64,000 nt of DNA from Carboxylicivirga sp. GTDB taxonomy: Bacteria; Bacteroidota; Bacteroidia; Bacteroidales; Marinilabiliaceae. The position numbers were made by a program, and so were the translations under genes. The stretch lies in NCBI GenBank assembly GCA_025210475.1, contig JAOARW010000022.1, positions 21,372 through 85,371 of the forward strand, read 5' to 3'. This document shows, in pieces, positions 40,665 to 53,289 of this stretch (its first letter is position 1; every line of letters begins with the position of its first letter). Under the pieces are notes generated by a model that worked only from the letters and a program-made list of their open reading frames with translations, did no database searches and was not told the DNA's origin.

Positions 40665-43600
40665 TTAAAATGATGCACTAACGCCAAAGGTGTATGACTT
40701 AACCAACGGATAATTACCTCCATTGGAATTATTTGGCACAGTAGGATCAATACCTTGAGGCATTTTATCAAAAGTTAATAAGTTTTGACCGCTAACATAA
40801 AATCGAACATTTGACAATTGAACTTTGTCGGCAATTGTTTTAGGTACTGTATAACCAATGGTTAAGTTTCTCAATCTTAAATAACTCGCATCGTATACGT
40901 AAGTAGAGTTTGTTCGATAATTATTACTAGAAGTTCCGTTTCTAACCTTTGGATATCTGGCATTTGGGTTCTCTTCTGTCCATGCTTCATCAACCATCCA
41001 CTGAGCTGCATTACCACCATTATATAACGGCCATACCAGATATTCTCTTAAATAAACTTCACGCCCACCTACACCAGCAAAGGCAGCCGATAAATCAAAG
41101 CCTTTGTATTCAGCATTAATATTAAACCCATAGGTAAAGGATGGGAATGGGTTTCCTAGTATGACGCGATCATCGGCATCAACTACACCATCCGGTTGAC
41201 CTGTTAATTCCCCATTTTCGTCGCGTCCATTAATATCTGCATATTTTAAATCGCCCGGTATTAAAGTTCCAAACTGCTTTGGTGAATCTTCAATTTCCTG
41301 TTCGCTCTGAAAAATACCAATTGTTTGGTATCCATATATACTACCAACTGCTTCACCAATTTGAGTTATTGAATTTCCATCTTTAATAAATTCAACTCCG
41401 TTTAAATCTGTCACTTCATTATTTAGTGTTGCAAAGTTTCCATCTATGGAATATTTAAGTTCACCTACAGATCCTCGGTATTGCAAAGTAAAATCAAGAC
41501 CAGTATTTTTCATACTAAATACATTAGCGGTTGGGGCTCCTAGACCTGTTGTATATGGAATACGCTGTGCCCCTAACAAATCCTTCGTTTGCTTATTGTA
41601 ATACTCAATCGAACCGCTCAATTGATTTTGAAATAATCCGAAATCAAAGCCTATGTTAGTAGTCTCTGCCTTTTCCCAACTAATAGCACGATTGGCTAGT
41701 GTTTGCTGAGCTGCACCTTGTTGAATCGCATCATTAGCATAGTATGAACTTCCAATAGCAATTAAACTGGCATATGGAAATGTTGAACCGATGGATTGAT
41801 TACCCAATTGTCCCCATGAACCGCGGAGTTTCAAACGTGTCAAAACATTATTGTTCGGAAAAAAACTTTCGTTATGCAAGTTCCAACCAGCACTGAACGA
41901 AGGAAAAACGCCCCAACGACTATCTTTATGAAAACGAGATGATCCATCGCGTCTTATATTGGCTGTTATCAGGTATCTATTGTCAAAGCTATAGTTAACT
42001 CGTCCGAAATAAGAAACTAAACCATAATGGTTTTCAGTTCCTGAATTACTGTCATTTTCTTCACTTCCATTGTCAATAATTGGAAATTCTGGCACAACAA
42101 AGCCATAACGTGCAGCTCCAAATTTTTCTTCACGCCAGTAAATAGATTCAAATCCGCCCAAAATAGAAAAATCATGTTTGTTTACTTGCCTTGAATAATT
42201 GATAGTTGCTGAAAAATTATCAGTTGCAGACTCGTAGTATGATTTATTTAACTGAGCTTCATTATTAGTTCCAAAACTCTTTATAATTGGAGAAGTCGAT
42301 TCAGGTGCATCATATAATTCGTACTGTGGGGCCCAAGAGCTACCTTTAGATTTATACAGTTCAGGCGTGTAAACAGCTGTTAATTTCAGATTCTTTACGG
42401 GCTCTAACTCGACTTTCATTCTGGCTCTGAAATAATCACTGGTATTGTCGCTTAAACCTCCAAGTCTGACGAACGCAACCGGATTTCCGCCTGTTGGAGG
42501 CCAGTTCCAGTTACCATTTGAATATTGCATGGCATATATTGGCAACTGACGGTAGGTATCTCTAAGTTGAGCACCTGATATCGGATTTACCTTATTATTT
42601 TGACGATAGTTAACATCTAAACTTACATTTAAATATTTATTTACTTTAAAGTCAGAATTAATACGTCCCTGGTAACGTTTAAAATTAAAGTTCGGAATGT
42701 TTCCATCCTGATCCTGATATGATAAAGAAGCTTGTACTTTAGCAAAATCACTACCGCCACTAACACTAACATTGTGGTACTGCATAAATCCATTTTCAGA
42801 GAACATCTCATCCGTCCAGTTTACATCAGGGTAGTTATCTGGGTCATTGGGGTTATTTTTATAGGCCTCGACCATGGCCTCATCACCTACTAAACTGTAG
42901 TAATCAATGGCTCCAAGATATTCTGGCTGATTTGTAGGATTTTGAAAGCCCATATAACCATTATAGGTACCAACCATTTTTCCACTTTGGGCACGTTTAG
43001 TTGTTACTAATATTACACCATTGGATGCACGACTTCCATAGATGGCGGCTGCACCGGCATCTTTTAGCACTGTTACATTCTCAATGTCGCCAGCATCAAC
43101 ACCATTAATATCACCTTCAACTCCATCAATCAATATTAAAGGATCATTACTGGCCCCAATTGAACCAATTCCACGAATACGCATTGTTGCTCCTTTCCCG
43201 GGCTCGCCTGAACTTTGAAGGACTGTTAATCCTGGAACAGTCCCTTGCAAAGCTTCACTGGTTTGAAAAACAGCTTGCTTTGTTAACTTATCGGCCTTAA
43301 CAACTTCAACCGATCCCGTTAGGTCACTTTTCTTTTGCACACCATAACCGACTGCTACAACCTCATCCAGTCCAATGGCATCCTCAATTAGCGTAACATT
43401 AATCTCAGTCTGATTGCCAACTACAATCTCTTGCGTCGCAAAACCAATAAAGGAATAAATCAACGTAACTGTTTCATTGTCCAATCTCAATTCATAATAT
43501 CCGTCGAGATTGGTAATTGTACCATTTGTAGTTCCTTTTTCAACTACATTAACTCCTGGCAATGGATCGCCATTTAAGTCAATTATGGTACCGCGAATAC

Positions 43601-43667
43601 TCTTTGTTTGGGCACTTGCAACTAAACAAATGAGTAAAGTAAGTAATAAAAAAATGTTCCTTTTCAT
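40665..43667 (-). CDS. SusC-like TonB-dependent transporter (1000 aa)
   Basis: An outer-membrane SusC/RagA-type receptor. After the signal peptide (MKRNIFLLLTLLICLVASAQ) comes a carboxypeptidase-regulatory-like domain (IRGTIIDLNGDPLPGVNVVEKGTTNGTITNLDGYYEL, about 25-98). The VVAVGYGVQKKSDLTGSVEVV plug start then follows, with IRGIGSIGASNDPLILIDGVEGD. The rest is a beta-barrel ending in TFGVSASF with a C-terminal aromatic residue as expected for BAM insertion. There is no STN or sigma-regulator-type N-terminal extension, so it does not itself signal to an anti-sigma factor. It should import oligosaccharides selected by SusD. Regulation probably involves the palindromes at 43746-43791 and the neighbouring LacI-type protein. 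Confidence 0.97.
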   Translation of the reverse strand: MKRNIFLLLTLLICLVASAQTKSIRGTIIDLNGDPLPGVNVVEKGTTNGTITNLDGYYELRLDNETVTLIYSFIGFATQEIVVGNQTEINVTLIEDAIGLDEVVAVGYGVQKKSDLTGSVEVVKADKLTKQAVFQTSEALQGTVPGLTVLQSSGEPGKGATMRIRGIGSIGASNDPLILIDGVEGDINGVDAGDIENVTVLKDAGAAAIYGSRASNGVILVTTKRAQSGKMVGTYNGYMGFQNPTNQPEYLGAIDYYSLVGDEAMVEAYKNNPNDPDNYPDVNWTDEMFSENGFMQYHNVSVSGGSDFAKVQASLSYQDQDGNIPNFNFKRYQGRINSDFKVNKYLNVSLDVNYRQNNKVNPISGAQLRDTYRQLPIYAMQYSNGNWNWPPTGGNPVAFVRLGGLSDNTSDYFRARMKVELEPVKNLKLTAVYTPELYKSKGSSWAPQYELYDAPESTSPIIKSFGTNNEAQLNKSYYESATDNFSATINYSRQVNKHDFSILGGFESIYWREEKFGAARYGFVVPEFPIIDNGSEENDSNSGTENHYGLVSYFGRVNYSFDNRYLITANIRRDGSSRFHKDSRWGVFPSFSAGWNLHNESFFPNNNVLTRLKLRGSWGQLGNQSIGSTFPYASLIAIGSSYYANDAIQQGAAQQTLANRAISWEKAETTNIGFDFGLFQNQLSGSIEYYNKQTKDLLGAQRIPYTTGLGAPTANVFSMKNTGLDFTLQYRGSVGELKYSIDGNFATLNNEVTDLNGVEFIKDGNSITQIGEAVGSIYGYQTIGIFQSEQEIEDSPKQFGTLIPGDLKYADINGRDENGELTGQPDGVVDADDRVILGNPFPSFTYGFNINAEYKGFDLSAAFAGVGGREVYLREYLVWPLYNGGNAAQWMVDEAWTEENPNARYPKVRNGTSSNNYRTNSTYVYDASYLRLRNLTIGYTVPKTIADKVQLSNVRFYVSGQNLLTFDKMPQGIDPTVPNNSNGGNYPLVKSYTFGVSASF

Positions 43668-43693
43668 AGTAACTTAAATTAGTTATTTCAAGC

Positions 43694-43721
43694 CAAATTT
43701 AAGGGAGCAAATATCTATCAA
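43694..43721 (-). promoter_or_regulatory. Candidate susC promoter
   Basis: CAAATTTA (43694-43701) reads TAAATTTG on the coding strand, matching the Bacteroidota -7 box. CAA (43719-43721; TTG on the coding strand) lies 17 bp further upstream at the -33 position. The transcript would start near 43688, about 20 bp before the susC ATG. The palindromic operators lie upstream of this box, not across it. Confidence 0.45.
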
Positions 43722-43745
43722 CGATCAAATCTTAAGATATCTTTT

Positions 43746-43791
43746 CGGAAACGCTACCGAAAACGTTTTCATTTTACGGAAACGTTTCCGA
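43746..43791. promoter_or_regulatory. Cluster of three LacI-family operators
   Basis: Palindromes are CGGAAACGCTACCG (43746-43759, imperfect), GAAAACGTTTTC (43759-43770, perfect) and CGGAAACGTTTCCG (43777-43790, perfect). The last two are spaced 19 bp centre to centre, and this 34-bp block recurs at 7667-7700. The site shape fits the HTH-plus-hinge-helix binding of LacI-family proteins, and the regulator gene begins 260 bp away. Confidence 0.8.
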
Positions 43792-44050
43792 CGATTAACA
43801 TTTTTAGACACTTTATATTATTCGAACATTAAATTTTATTATTCAATCTGATTTTCTGCTCCTTATAAAATCATTGTTTTTAACACTATCTAGCTTCAAT
43901 AACATCAATCCGGCACTAAAAAAGTATAAACAATGAAATATTGTTACTCCCAACAAACAATCCAATACTTGCTTTTGTATTTTTTCCGATATTCTCGACA
44001 AACTCAATTTTAAATCTTACATTAGCACTGCAAACCTAAATTCAATGTAT

Positions 44051-45064
44051 ATGAAACATGTTACGATAAAACATATCGCAAAAGAATTGAATGTCTCAAT
44101 TTCTACTGTTTCGAGGGCTTTTAACGACAAGTACGATATACGACCGGAAACTCGCGAGTTGATACTTAGAACCGCTGAGAAAATGGGTTACTATCCAAAC
44201 CCTATTGCGAAAAAACTCAGTCAGCAAAAGACTTTTAACATTGGTGTTGTTGTACCTGAATTTATAAATGAGTTTTATGCTGAAATAATTGTTGCCATTC
44301 AGGAAGTTCTGATCACACAGAACTATCAGGTACTGGTAATGCAATGTGACAACTCAGCCGACATTGAATTGAAGAATGTAAAAACCCTTATCCATAGCAT
44401 GGTTGATGGTTTAATTATAGCTCCTACGCTTGACGGAGGAAATATGAATTACTACCTCAAGCAGATTGAAAACGAATGCCCGATCGTTTTTGTCAACCGG
44501 GTTAAAGAACAATTAAATGCTTCAAAAGTAATTTTCGACAATAAAAAATGGAGCTATTTCGCCACCGATCATTTAATACGACAAGGTTATAAAAAAATAT
44601 ACCACCTTTCGGCCTACAAAGATTTAAGTGTTGCCAAAGAACGGGTTGAAGGCTTTCTGAAGGCGATGAAAAACAACCAGGTTCCAGAGGAGAATTACAA
44701 AGTAATTGAAACCGGCTTACTGGCTAAAGAAGGCATGCACATCACAGAGGACTTAATTTACAGACAGGATATGCCGGATGCCTTTTTCTGCGCGAATGAT
44801 CCGGTTGCAATGGGCGTTATGAAAACATTAAAAGATCATAACTACAGGATACCGGAGGATATTGGTGTAATGGGCTTTACCAACACTCAAATGGCTGAAC
44901 TGGTAACACCTCAGCTATGCAGTGTTAAACAACCCACCTATGACATGGGCAAAGCTGCTGCTGAATTGTTATTGGATCAAATTGAGAAAGAAGACTTATC
45001 GCCCGTAACTAAAGTATTTAATGGCAAACTAATGATCAGAAATACATCGGTGCGAAATGCTTAA
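44051..45064 (+). CDS. LacI-family transcriptional regulator
   Basis: The only clear plus-strand gene of the locus, 337-339 aa. The N-terminal helix-turn-helix is canonical (VTIKHIAKELNVSISTVSRAFNDKYDIRPETRELILRTA), followed by a hinge (AEKMGYYPNPIAKKLSQQKT) and a periplasmic-binding-protein-like sensor domain (IGVVVPEFINEFYAEII to the end). The start is uncertain between ATG at 44045 and 44051; the latter places the HTH at the usual distance. It is divergent from susC and should bind a mono- or disaccharide released by the PUL. Likely targets are the palindromes before susC and before the 681-aa GH20. Because these lie upstream of the putative susC -33 element, activation is as possible as repression. 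Confidence 0.95.
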   Translation: MKHVTIKHIAKELNVSISTVSRAFNDKYDIRPETRELILRTAEKMGYYPNPIAKKLSQQKTFNIGVVVPEFINEFYAEIIVAIQEVLITQNYQVLVMQCDNSADIELKNVKTLIHSMVDGLIIAPTLDGGNMNYYLKQIENECPIVFVNRVKEQLNASKVIFDNKKWSYFATDHLIRQGYKKIYHLSAYKDLSVAKERVEGFLKAMKNNQVPEENYKVIETGLLAKEGMHITEDLIYRQDMPDAFFCANDPVAMGVMKTLKDHNYRIPEDIGVMGFTNTQMAELVTPQLCSVKQPTYDMGKAAAELLLDQIEKEDLSPVTKVFNGKLMIRNTSVRNA

Positions 45065-45089
45065 TTATTACATAATCGCATAAATTAAG

Positions 45090-45121
45090 AAAGCCAGGCT
45101 ATCAAATAACCTGGCTTTTCT
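45090..45121 (+). terminator. Intrinsic terminator of the LacI-type gene
   Basis: AAAGCCAGG (45090-45098) pairs with CCTGGCTTT (45110-45118), with a T-rich end on the plus strand, 26 bp after the stop codon at 45064. Confidence 0.85.
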
Positions 45122-45123
45122 AT

Positions 45124-45160
45124 TAACCTGAGTTCTAAAATTTAAATCGAACTCAGGTTA
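45124..45160 (-). terminator. Second hairpin, terminator for the convergent GH2 gene
   Basis: TAACCTGAGTTC (45124-45135) pairs perfectly with GAACTCAGGTTA (45149-45160) across a 13-nt loop. It lies 42 bp past the minus-strand GH2 stop. There is little T-tract on either strand, so strength is uncertain, but together with the adjacent hairpin it insulates the two convergent genes. Confidence 0.6.
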
Positions 45161-45201
45161 TTATGGCTTTTGGTTGATCTAAAACCTCTAAACCACTGAT
45201 A

Positions 45202-49035
<3,834 letters not shown>

Positions 49036-49066
49036 TTAAATTCTTCAATTGAATTATTACTTCTGA

Positions 49067-49131
49067 CAAATATATTTTACAAGACTTATGAGGAGGTTGA
49101 AAAATCTTTCATATTGGTTTAATAATCTTGC
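49067..49131 (-). promoter_or_regulatory. Promoter with 21-bp-period direct repeat (site 4, before 1271-aa GH2)
   Basis: Half-sites GGTTGAAAAATCTTTC (49095-49110, exactly the consensus) and GGTTTAATAATCTTGC (49116-49131), read on the plus strand, are 21 bp apart. CAAATATA (49067-49074; TATATTTG on the coding strand) fits the -7 box at exactly 20 bp. This is the clearest of the four copies. Confidence 0.8.
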
Positions 49132-49263
49132 GAAGAATAGATAATCAGGCCGTTTAACCTATATATGTTCACAGACAGGGGATAAATGAAAAGTAGAAAT
49201 AAGATAAGCGTGCGAGGGAATAATACCAAAAATACATTGAAGCATCCGATGTGTACAACATAT

Positions 49264-49303
49264 AAAAAAAGTGTCAAGCCCTATAAAAAAGACTTGACAC
49301 TTT
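49264..49303 (-). terminator. Intrinsic terminator after GH20 (774 aa)
   Basis: AAAGTGTCAAG (49268-49278) pairs perfectly with CTTGACACTTT (49293-49303). On the minus strand a seven-T run follows. It lies 43 bp after the GH20 stop. Confidence 0.9.
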
Positions 49304-49345
49304 AACTCTTAAGATCTATCGAAATCAAGTGATCGAAACCCTATT

Positions 49346-51670
49346 TTAGTGTTTTAAAAGTTCACTAACAATTGGCTTAAACTGGCCATCAGCATCAGCA
49401 CTGGTTAATTTTAAGGTGCCGCCGCCACCGCCTTCAACATATTTCAGTTCAATTGGGTGCCATCCTTTGGCGAGTGCTACCTGACCGATTTTCTTAAGTG
49501 GTGCATGCATTCCATCATTATCAACCACAATAAGATCAGCTATTTTTAGTACACCGGCGTCATCACATAATAAAGAAAAAGTATATACATCATCCTTATC
49601 GGCGTAGAAATAACCATTGTAGGTTAAAGCATAAGACGTTCCCTTTTTAACTGCGACTTCGGGTAACTCAAAAGCTTTGGTAACAACACTTTTCTTTTTA
49701 GTGTCAACCACACCTATGTCGGCCACACCTTTCCAACGCTTACCTTCGTAGTAATCGCATGCAAGCCCTGGCTTTGCATCAGCAGGTAATTCAATTCCTT
49801 TAGCATAAGTCGTTTTGGTAAATGTTGCTTCGATAACATCTCCACCATTACCTAATTTACTAAACGGACGTGCCTTTAAAGTAATGTTTTCACTAATCTC
49901 AATTGGTCCTGAATATAAGTTCGATTCATTGGTTGGTCGCGTTCCATCTGTTGTGTAACGAATTTCAGCATCTTTCACTTGTGAGGTAAACTCAACCTTT
50001 GCTTTATCGACAAACACATGCTGATCATAAACACCACCAATATCGGGAAAACGATAATTGACTTTCATCACATCCAGGCGGTTGAAATGATTACCAATTC
50101 GCTGGAAAAAATCCTGCCAGTCTTTTTGATCAGCCGGAGTCCAAAGTACTTCCGCTAAAGCAATCATACGAGGCATCGACATGAAGTCTACTTGTGCTTC
50201 GGAAGGAATGTATTCGGTCCAGATATTACCCTGCCCCCCAATAATACGTTTTTGCTCTTCTGCAGATAATCCTTCCGGAACAGGCTCGAAACCATAAACA
50301 TTTTCCAGTGTTCCGCTATTTTGACCATAATCGAAATAACAATGTGAGGTTGGCGACATAATCACATCATTGCCTTGTTTAGCTGCTTTAACAGGAGCAT
50401 CAGGTACCCATCCACGCCAGAACATCATGGTAGCCGTCGGACTCATACCACCTTCAAGTATTTCATCCCAGCCAATCATTCGCTTGCCTTTACCATTCAA
50501 GAACTTCTCAATGCGATGAACAAAATAGCTTTGCAGCTCATGCTCATCGTGCAATTTCTCTTTTTTAATACGCTTTTGACATTTAGGGCATTTTTTCCAG
50601 TTGGTTTTCTCCACCTCATCGGCACCAATGTGGATGTATTCAGATGGGAAAAGTTCAGCTACCTCAGTTAAAATGTCTTCCACTAATTGATAGGTTGCTT
50701 CGTTGCCGGCGCATAGTGGTGCCGAAAAGGTTTGTCCCCAACCTGCTTTTCCAAAGCAAGATACCTCTGGATAATTATCAATGGCTGCTTTAAAATGACC
50801 AGGCATATCAATTTCCGGAACAATGGTGATATTTCGCTTTGCTGCATACGCTATCACTTCTTTAATTTCTTCCTGAGTATAATAACCGCCGTACACCTTT
50901 TCACCATCCTTCTCGCTCATGTATTTTTCGGGAATGGCCATGGCCGGATTATCCTTCGAGCGTTCAATACATACTTTATCGTGGTTATTAAATGTTCGGA
51001 AAGCACCGTTCTGAGTTAACTCCGGGTATTTTTTTATTTCAATACGCCACCCCTGATCATCGGTTAAATGCCAGTGAAAGGTATTCATTTTATACAAGGC
51101 CATGTAATCGAGGAAACGCTTAATATAATCCACCGAAAAGAAATGACGTGATACATCCATGTGCATGCCCCTCCAGGCAAAGCGCGGTGCATCCTTTATT
51201 TCAACACAAGGCACTGACCATTTTACTTCAGAAAGTTTAGCTTCTTCTAAATTAACCGGTAACAACTGACGTAAGGTTTGAGTGGCAATAAATATTCCTT
51301 TAGCACTCTTGGCCTTCACCAGCACCTTTTCTTTGGTAACTGATAATGAATAAGCCTCATCGTTATTAAAACCGCCAGCTTCGATCTTAAACACAATTGC
51401 ATTTTTGGCTATTTCTTCATTAACCACTTTTAAAGGATAGCCCGAAGCTAAACGCAGGTTATCAAGCAGAACATCAGCTGCATCTGTCTCTGACAAAAGG
51501 CAAACAACCGTTTCTGCATTGATGATAAACTCCCCTGCCTGTTGAGTTAACTCATTGGGTTGAGGAATAATGTTTACCGGTTGAAGTTTCGTTTCCTTTA
51601 CCTGACAAGCCGATAAAGAAAGCAATAATAACATCAAACAATAGAGATGTTTAAATTGATATATACACAT
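49346..51670 (-). CDS. GH20 beta-N-acetylhexosaminidase with PA14-like C-terminal domain, lipoprotein
   Basis: A 774-aa lipoprotein (Cys22 in LLSLSAC). An N-terminal GH20b domain (about 30-155) precedes the barrel, with TFHWHLTDDQGWRIEIKKYPELT, IVPEIDMPGH and YIHIGADEV, where Asp351-Glu352 are the catalytic pair. The CPKC motif at 361-364 is typical of these enzymes. After the barrel there is a chitobiase-type C-terminal domain (VEFTSQVKDAEIRYTTDGTRPT, about 560-620) and a PA14-like sugar-binding domain (about 630-765, with DDVYTFSLLCDDAGVLKI and GWHPIELKYVEGGGGG). It should remove terminal beta-GlcNAc or beta-GalNAc. It stands alone between two terminators, so it has its own promoter; CAAAAGTA at 51754-51761 is a candidate -7 box. 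Confidence 0.93.
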   Translation of the reverse strand: MCIYQFKHLYCLMLLLLSLSACQVKETKLQPVNIIPQPNELTQQAGEFIINAETVVCLLSETDAADVLLDNLRLASGYPLKVVNEEIAKNAIVFKIEAGGFNNDEAYSLSVTKEKVLVKAKSAKGIFIATQTLRQLLPVNLEEAKLSEVKWSVPCVEIKDAPRFAWRGMHMDVSRHFFSVDYIKRFLDYMALYKMNTFHWHLTDDQGWRIEIKKYPELTQNGAFRTFNNHDKVCIERSKDNPAMAIPEKYMSEKDGEKVYGGYYTQEEIKEVIAYAAKRNITIVPEIDMPGHFKAAIDNYPEVSCFGKAGWGQTFSAPLCAGNEATYQLVEDILTEVAELFPSEYIHIGADEVEKTNWKKCPKCQKRIKKEKLHDEHELQSYFVHRIEKFLNGKGKRMIGWDEILEGGMSPTATMMFWRGWVPDAPVKAAKQGNDVIMSPTSHCYFDYGQNSGTLENVYGFEPVPEGLSAEEQKRIIGGQGNIWTEYIPSEAQVDFMSMPRMIALAEVLWTPADQKDWQDFFQRIGNHFNRLDVMKVNYRFPDIGGVYDQHVFVDKAKVEFTSQVKDAEIRYTTDGTRPTNESNLYSGPIEISENITLKARPFSKLGNGGDVIEATFTKTTYAKGIELPADAKPGLACDYYEGKRWKGVADIGVVDTKKKSVVTKAFELPEVAVKKGTSYALTYNGYFYADKDDVYTFSLLCDDAGVLKIADLIVVDNDGMHAPLKKIGQVALAKGWHPIELKYVEGGGGGTLKLTSADADGQFKPIVSELLKH

Positions 51671-51786
51671 ATAGTTTTTATTAAAAAATTAATAAGTTCT
51701 AGTCTTGGGCATGTAAATCATACATTTCAAAGCTTATACAAAATACATTCCCTCAAAAGTATAACGTTTTTTTGTTTTCACATTAT

Positions 51787-51800
51787 AAAAAGTACTTTTT
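51787..51800. promoter_or_regulatory. 14-bp AT-rich palindrome upstream of GH20
   Basis: AAAAAGTACTTTTT is a perfect palindrome 25 bp upstream of a TAnnTTTG-type box (51754-51761, TACTTTTG on the coding strand). It could be an operator for a GH20-specific regulator, but such AT-rich palindromes also arise by chance in this genome. Confidence 0.3.
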
Positions 51801-51911
51801 ACTTTTACCGAATTCCTTAATAATACTAAACTGAATTAGTAATCAAATGAAAGCTTATAAATTCAATGTAGAAATGAAAAAAAAATTCAGCTGCCCAAAA
51901 GCATTATAAAT

Positions 51912-51936
51912 AAAAAGGCCGTCGTTCAACGGCCTT
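51912..51936 (-). terminator. Intrinsic terminator ending the rhamnose operon
   Basis: AAGGCCGT (51915-51922) pairs with ACGGCCTT (51929-51936) around a 6-nt loop. On the minus strand TTTTTATTTAT follows. It is 23 bp past the stop of the last aldolase gene. Confidence 0.9.
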
Positions 51937-51958
51937 CTGATTGTTTTTCGAGCATACA

Positions 51959-53257
51959 TCAGGATAAAAACTTCTTCCTTAAATTTTCTACCTGCTCATC
52001 ATTTATTGGCACTAATTTCCCAAGGGGTGCCGCCATCACCAATGATTTGGCACTAAACTCGGCTACTTCCAAGCGGTCAAATGTCTGCAATAATTTATCG
52101 CCGGTAACCACAAATGAATCATTGGCAATCAATACCGACGGAACAGATTCGCTTAACAAGTTTGGAATGCTATCGTTGCCATAAAAATGTGCACCAAAAT
52201 CAAGGCAAGGCACATCCTGAAGGAATATCCAACTCTCGGGAATGGTACGTACATCAAACTTCACTCCTGTGGTTCCATAGGCCATTAAGTGCGGTGGCTG
52301 AGTGAGAATAATGGAGTTAATGTGCGGATTTAACTCATATATTTTTTGATGCAATGCCAGTGCACGGCTTGGCGTTTTCCCTTCTTCGGCTTTGCCACCT
52401 TTGATCTGTACAATGTCATCAGGAACGATGTCCCAACGGGCTACATGCGAAGGAGTAATCAGGAAATCATTGTCTTTCCATCGTACCGATACGGTTCCAT
52501 AAGAACTGATCATCAAGCCCTGATCGCTGGCACGACGCACAATATCAACAATCTCCTGACGAATGGCGCGTTCCTCGGATGGATAACTTACCTCACTGTT
52601 TCGTGCAACATCATGTGGTATTTGGTCCTCAAACTGTTGAATTTGCTCATTTGAAAGCAATGCAGGTTCTCCAATGGCTTTCGCATTGATAATGGTGTGC
52701 GCACAGAATTCCAAAGTCTCAAATCGTGTGTAAGCATCCATCAAATCGGCTCCACCCAAAACTGTTCCATGATTTTCCATAATCACTGCCATCACATCGC
52801 TGCCATCAAATTGCTTCGCGATGGATACACCCAATTCCTGGCTTCCCGGTAAACCATAAGGTGCATAACCGATTTTACCACACACTTCTTTGGCCTGCGG
52901 AATAATATTGGTATCCGGTATCTCACGCACAATACTGAACGACACCAATGCCGGCGGGTGAGCATGTATCACTGCTTTGATATCCGGACGCACCTCATAA
53001 ATTGCCTTATGAAACGGAAACTCCGATGAAGGCTTGTGTTTCCCCTCTATGGTTCCATCCTTTTTCACACAAATGATATCATCTTCCCGAAGGCTACCTT
53101 TATCCACGGCTGACGGTGTTACCCAGATATCACCGTTATCATCCAAAATTGAAATATTTCCCCCGGAAGTCGTCGTCATTCCATCCCTGTAAATCCGACT
53201 AATTACCTTAATGATTTGCACGCGTGGGTGCATCATTTCAACATCTAACTGTCTCAT
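51959..53257 (-). CDS. Tandem-domain class II aldolase/adducin protein (432 aa)
   Basis: Two class II aldolase domains in one chain. The first (about 1-215) keeps every key residue: SGGNIS (31-36), Glu79 (SSEFPFH), zinc ligands His98 and His100 (IHAHPP) and His163 (MENHGT). The second (about 225-432) has lost them all: ILTQPPH replaces IHAHPP, ANDSF replaces ENHGT, and the Glu position is Ala. The second domain is thus probably structural. The zinc-dependent reaction would split a ketose-1-phosphate such as rhamnulose-1-P or fuculose-1-P into DHAP and lactaldehyde. It is the last gene of the rhamnose operon, 32 bp after the lactaldehyde reductase. A second, different aldolase occurs at 55822. 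Confidence 0.85.
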   Translation of the reverse strand: MRQLDVEMMHPRVQIIKVISRIYRDGMTTTSGGNISILDDNGDIWVTPSAVDKGSLREDDIICVKKDGTIEGKHKPSSEFPFHKAIYEVRPDIKAVIHAHPPALVSFSIVREIPDTNIIPQAKEVCGKIGYAPYGLPGSQELGVSIAKQFDGSDVMAVIMENHGTVLGGADLMDAYTRFETLEFCAHTIINAKAIGEPALLSNEQIQQFEDQIPHDVARNSEVSYPSEERAIRQEIVDIVRRASDQGLMISSYGTVSVRWKDNDFLITPSHVARWDIVPDDIVQIKGGKAEEGKTPSRALALHQKIYELNPHINSIILTQPPHLMAYGTTGVKFDVRTIPESWIFLQDVPCLDFGAHFYGNDSIPNLLSESVPSVLIANDSFVVTGDKLLQTFDRLEVAEFSAKSLVMAAPLGKLVPINDEQVENLRKKFLS

Positions 53258-53289
53258 CTCTTAAATCAAATAAAATCCAAATCCTCTTC

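Larger units (their letters stand above)
43668..44044. other. 377-bp divergent control region between susC and the LacI-type gene
   Basis: This gap holds three operator-like palindromes (43746-43790) and a candidate susC promoter (43694-43721). The LacI-side half is AT-rich and without a clear TAnnTTTG box on the plus strand. A small inverted repeat AACAAT/ATTGTT lies about 110 bp upstream of the regulator start. No open reading frame of note occurs here. Confidence 0.6.

Noticed and set aside
43694..43745. A fifth copy of the 21-bp-period repeat before susC
   Set aside because: Although a TAnnTTTG box is present, the sequence 20 bp upstream (from 43722) does not match the half-site consensus, and no second repeat follows 21 bp on.
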